Assembly: GCA_011051825.1 (NCBI GenBank)
Contig: DRKH01000542.1
Coordinates: 1 to 6,727 of the forward strand
Length of the DNA: 6,727 nucleotides
Direction of reading: 5' to 3'
Origin: Desulfobulbus sp.
GTDB taxonomy: Bacteria; Desulfobacterota; Desulfobulbia; Desulfobulbales; Desulfobulbaceae
Part shown: positions 6,340 to 6,727 of the stretch, one piece after another
Numbering within the stretch: position 1 is the stretch's first letter
Layout: every line of letters begins with the position of its first letter
The notes under the pieces: model-generated
What the model was told of the DNA's origin: nothing
The model's database searches: none
Seen by the model: only the letters and a program-made list of their open reading frames with translations
Made by a program: the position numbers and the translations under genes

Positions 6340-6601
6340 CTTCTGCTTCCTCCGGCCTGGTCCAATACGGAGACAGGTCGGGACTGAGCGCAGTAAGAAG
6401 ACCAAAGAGCTCAGCTGCGCACGAGGTGTGATAGGTGAGACTGACAAGCCCCCTGTCACGGTCAACAGTACTCAGCACGCACAGGCCGTCATATCCCTCA
6501 AGGACAAACTTGAACCAGGCAATTTTTTCCCGGGCAATGCGAAGAAATATCTTTTGCATTTTTTTTGCATTTTTTTTGCATATTTTTTTGATTACCACCA
6601 T
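6332..6601 (-). CDS. DUF4911-like small protein of unknown function
   Basis: Up to 89 residues. The core FKFVLEGYDGLCVLSTVD (about 30-47) followed by RGLVSLTYHTSCAAELFGLL fits my recollection of DUF4911, a small family often next to miaB in Deltaproteobacteria; its function is unknown and I give none. There are no membrane segments. The start is uncertain. The ATG at 6601 has GAGG only one base away, which is too close; the GTG at 6598 is better spaced from it; and the ATG at 6559 (Met15) gives a family-like N-terminus, MQKIFLRIAREKIAWF, but has no ribosome site. An in-frame TGA at 6605-6607 blocks any earlier start. Codons 5-17 consist of A-tracts and add only a Lys-rich, low-complexity leader. 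The last codon and stop lie in the right terminal repeat of the MITE-like element, so the original C-terminus has probably been altered slightly. It is on the miaB strand and may share its transcript. Confidence 0.75.
   Translation of the reverse strand: MVVIKKICKKNAKKMQKIFLRIAREKIAWFKFVLEGYDGLCVLSTVDRDRGLVSLTYHTSCAAELFGLLTALSPDLSPYWTRPEEAEGK
6552..6589 (-). repeat. Phased A-tracts with an 11-bp period
   Basis: On the - strand, runs of 7, 8 and 8 A (6583-6589, 6570-6577 and 6559-6566) are followed by a run of 4 A (6552-6555). They are separated by TGC or TATGC, and the G of each GCAT sits at 6556, 6567 and 6578, exactly 11 bp apart. A-tracts in helical phase are known to curve DNA, and A7-A8 runs invite polymerase slippage. 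The tract overlaps the possible start sites of the DUF4911-like gene. Confidence 0.85.
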
Positions 6602-6613
6602 TCCTCAGCAACG

Positions 6614-6713
6614 AGGGATAACATCGCTACAGCTATAATCTCAAATCGCATTTAGCAGCGCTTATGCCTGATTTCAGGTCAATTCATTTTTTAAAAAAAG
6701 CGATGGTATCCCT
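6614..6713. repeat. Widely spaced 15-bp inverted repeat upstream of the DUF4911-like gene
   Basis: Arms 6614-6628 (agggataacatcgct) and 6699-6713 (agcgatggtatccct) match at 14 of 15 positions; the mismatch is 6621 against 6706. The spacer is 70 bp. The right arm falls within the presumed C-terminal codons of the upstream gene and the left arm within the leader of the DUF4911-like gene. A 10-bp direct repeat, cctgatttca, occurs at 6667-6676 and 6711-6720. The role is unknown: a leader stem-loop, a binding site or the remnant of a small repeat element would all fit. Confidence 0.6.
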
Positions 6714-6727
6714 GATTTCATTCAAGC
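6684..6727 (-). CDS. C-terminal end of an unidentified protein (partial)
   Basis: One - strand frame reads LNEIRDTIAFFKK and then TGA (6684-6686), a natural-looking amphipathic, charged C-terminus. It would be the gene upstream of the DUF4911-like gene, ending 82 bp before that gene's outermost start. Only 13 codons are visible, which is too few to identify a family or to exclude chance. Confidence 0.35.
   Translation of the reverse strand, partial: LNEIRDTIAFFKK

Noticed and set aside
6133..6465. A 110-codon - strand frame with YPESRRLT repeats
   Set aside because: Its first third overlaps the DUF4911-like gene in another frame, and the repetitive part is just the 24-bp array translated in one phase. 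It has no family resemblance and no supported start.
6679..6684. -35-like TTGACC on the - strand upstream of the DUF4911-like gene
   Set aside because: No plausible -10 box occurs at the right distance.

Overview
The window looks like ordinary chromosomal DNA of a Desulfobacterota-type bacterium (former Deltaproteobacteria, perhaps the Desulfobulbales). That placement is an inference. It rests on a small DUF4911-type gene upstream of miaB, an arrangement I remember from that group, and on the overall protein character. No phage, plasmid, CRISPR, toxin-antitoxin or defence genes are visible, and I did not find a new multi-gene system.

Layout: (1) On the + strand, positions 1-3782 hold the two subunits of a type IIA topoisomerase. 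The B subunit (ParE/GyrB family, 5' end outside the window) overlaps the A subunit (ParC/GyrA family) by ATGA. Both resemble the second topoisomerase (topo IV) of Bacteroidetes and Chlamydiae more than proteobacterial gyrase. The residues that normally anchor fluoroquinolones are replaced in both subunits. (2) Positions 3783-3992 form a convergent intergenic zone. It has a possible 47-codon ORF overlapping the A-subunit stop, and two hairpins without T-tracts. (3) On the - strand, reading right to left, there is the C-terminal end of an unknown protein at the right edge, a DUF4911-like gene, miaB (tRNA ms2i6A37 methylthiotransferase) and a PHP-domain metal-dependent phosphoesterase. miaB and the PHP gene are 29 bp apart and probably co-transcribed.

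The most interesting DNA lies between miaB and the right edge. A 165-bp MITE-like element (6175-6339) has 20-bp imperfect terminal inverted repeats, a possible 3-bp CTT target duplication and four head-to-tail 24-bp repeats inside. It supplies the last codon and the stop of the DUF4911-like gene, and removing it on paper restores a sensible reading frame. The 5' end of the same gene carries three A-tracts at exactly 11-bp spacing, with three ATG triplets in three frames. Upstream of it is a 15-bp inverted repeat (14/15 matches).

Functionally, the topoisomerase pair would decatenate and relax DNA, MiaB modifies tRNA, and the PHP enzyme hydrolyses an unknown phosphoester. I see no shared pathway among the three.
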